Assembly: GCA_003523945.1 (NCBI GenBank)
Contig: DOFS01000022.1
Span: 1 to 16,284, forward strand
DNA from: Nitrospiraceae bacterium
GTDB taxonomy: Bacteria > Nitrospirota > Nitrospiria > Nitrospirales > UBA8639
DNA length: 16,284 nucleotides
Direction: 5' to 3'
Both the position numbers and the translations under genes were made by a program. The notes below the pieces were generated by a model that ran no database searches, was not told the DNA's origin, and saw only the letters and a program-made list of their open reading frames with translations. Positions 15,980 through 16,284 of this stretch are shown here, one piece after another; position 1 is the first letter of the stretch; each line of letters starts with the position of its first letter.

Positions 15980-16096
15980 AGTTGGCCTTTACGAGGAGTC
16001 TGACATTTTTCTGATAGTGGGTGGGAAAAACACGTGAATTTTGATGGTCCGGCTTCATCATGGGAGAGTCACCCCAGGGAGCAGGCTTTCAGAGCT

Positions 16097-16284
16097 TCAT
16101 GATTGGGGCTCAGTATGCTTGGTGGCCCCCACCTTGAGTCGCATCGCCACTTCCATCAACATTTCAGCCAACGCCGCACGGTCAGTTTTGTCCTCCTTCA
16201 ACTCATTGACCGCTTGTTGAAATTGTGACTCCATTCGACTCATCGCCTGCTGGTCCTGCTCGATCAGCTCATGCTTTTGCTGCT
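16097..16284 (-). CDS. C-terminal part of a coiled-coil protein (runs off the right edge)
   Basis: From the right edge the frame is open to a TGA at 16097-16099, giving the last 61 residues. They are highly charged and helical (EQDQQAM, ESQFQQAVNELKEDK, then DRAALAEMLMEVAMRLK), typical of a coiled coil or helical tail. The stop lies 117 bases before the start of the OmpA-domain gene on the same strand, so it is probably the preceding gene of that operon. The family cannot be told from this piece. No other frame is open through this segment. Confidence 0.7.
   Translation of the reverse strand, partial: QQKHELIEQDQQAMSRMESQFQQAVNELKEDKTDRAALAEMLMEVAMRLKVGATKHTEPQS

Overview
The window looks like a chromosomal stretch from a Nitrospirota-type bacterium, most likely Nitrospira-like. 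This is an inference from gene content: a Rieske plus fused cytochrome b/c pair, an OmpA plus small-GTPase operon, a DUF481 porin-like protein, DUF882 and a sigma-54 activator, at roughly half GC. No rRNA, tRNA, CRISPR array, intact insertion sequence or prophage was seen.

Layout. (1) 1-2130, minus strand: two consecutive genes of unknown function. The first transcribed (553-2130) is a soluble 525-residue protein with two Gly/Ser-rich, hairpin-like segments; the second runs off the left edge. (2) 2131-2974: a long, A-rich, gene-poor spacer with a possible remnant of a RAYT/REP-type element and an inverted repeat ahead of the next gene. (3) 2975-3541, plus: a Tat-exported DUF882/MepK-like murein hydrolase. 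(4) 3611-4265, minus: a broken GAF-domain gene with premature stops and a frameshift. (5) 4446-6292, plus: a two-gene bc-type quinol oxidase operon, Rieske protein and a b6-type cytochrome b fused to a cytochrome c domain. (6) 6506-8901, minus: two mechanosensitive-channel-type genes, a five-repeat conserved-TM-helix protein and MscL with a zinc-ribbon tail. (7) 9226-10172, minus: a degenerate receiver protein and a small membrane-anchored protein. (8) 10436-11500, minus: a DUF481 outer-membrane protein. (9) 11803-16284, minus: a probable operon of a truncated coiled-coil gene, an inner-membrane OmpA-domain protein with a longin/roadblock-like cytoplasmic region, a Ras-like small GTPase translationally coupled to it, and a sigma-54 activator with an unusual N-terminal region and a PAS domain.

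The most interesting part is region 9. It has the parts of an envelope-to-transcription relay: a peptidoglycan-binding OmpA domain outside, one membrane span, a longin/roadblock-like GTPase-partner domain inside, a Ras-like GTPase whose start codon overlaps the stop of the OmpA gene, and an enhancer-binding protein without a receiver domain. The gene order and coupling are visible in the sequence; the signalling path is inferred. Together with two osmotic channels, a murein endopeptidase and a DUF481 protein, much of the window concerns the cell envelope. Unknown genes 1-2130 are the second place to look.
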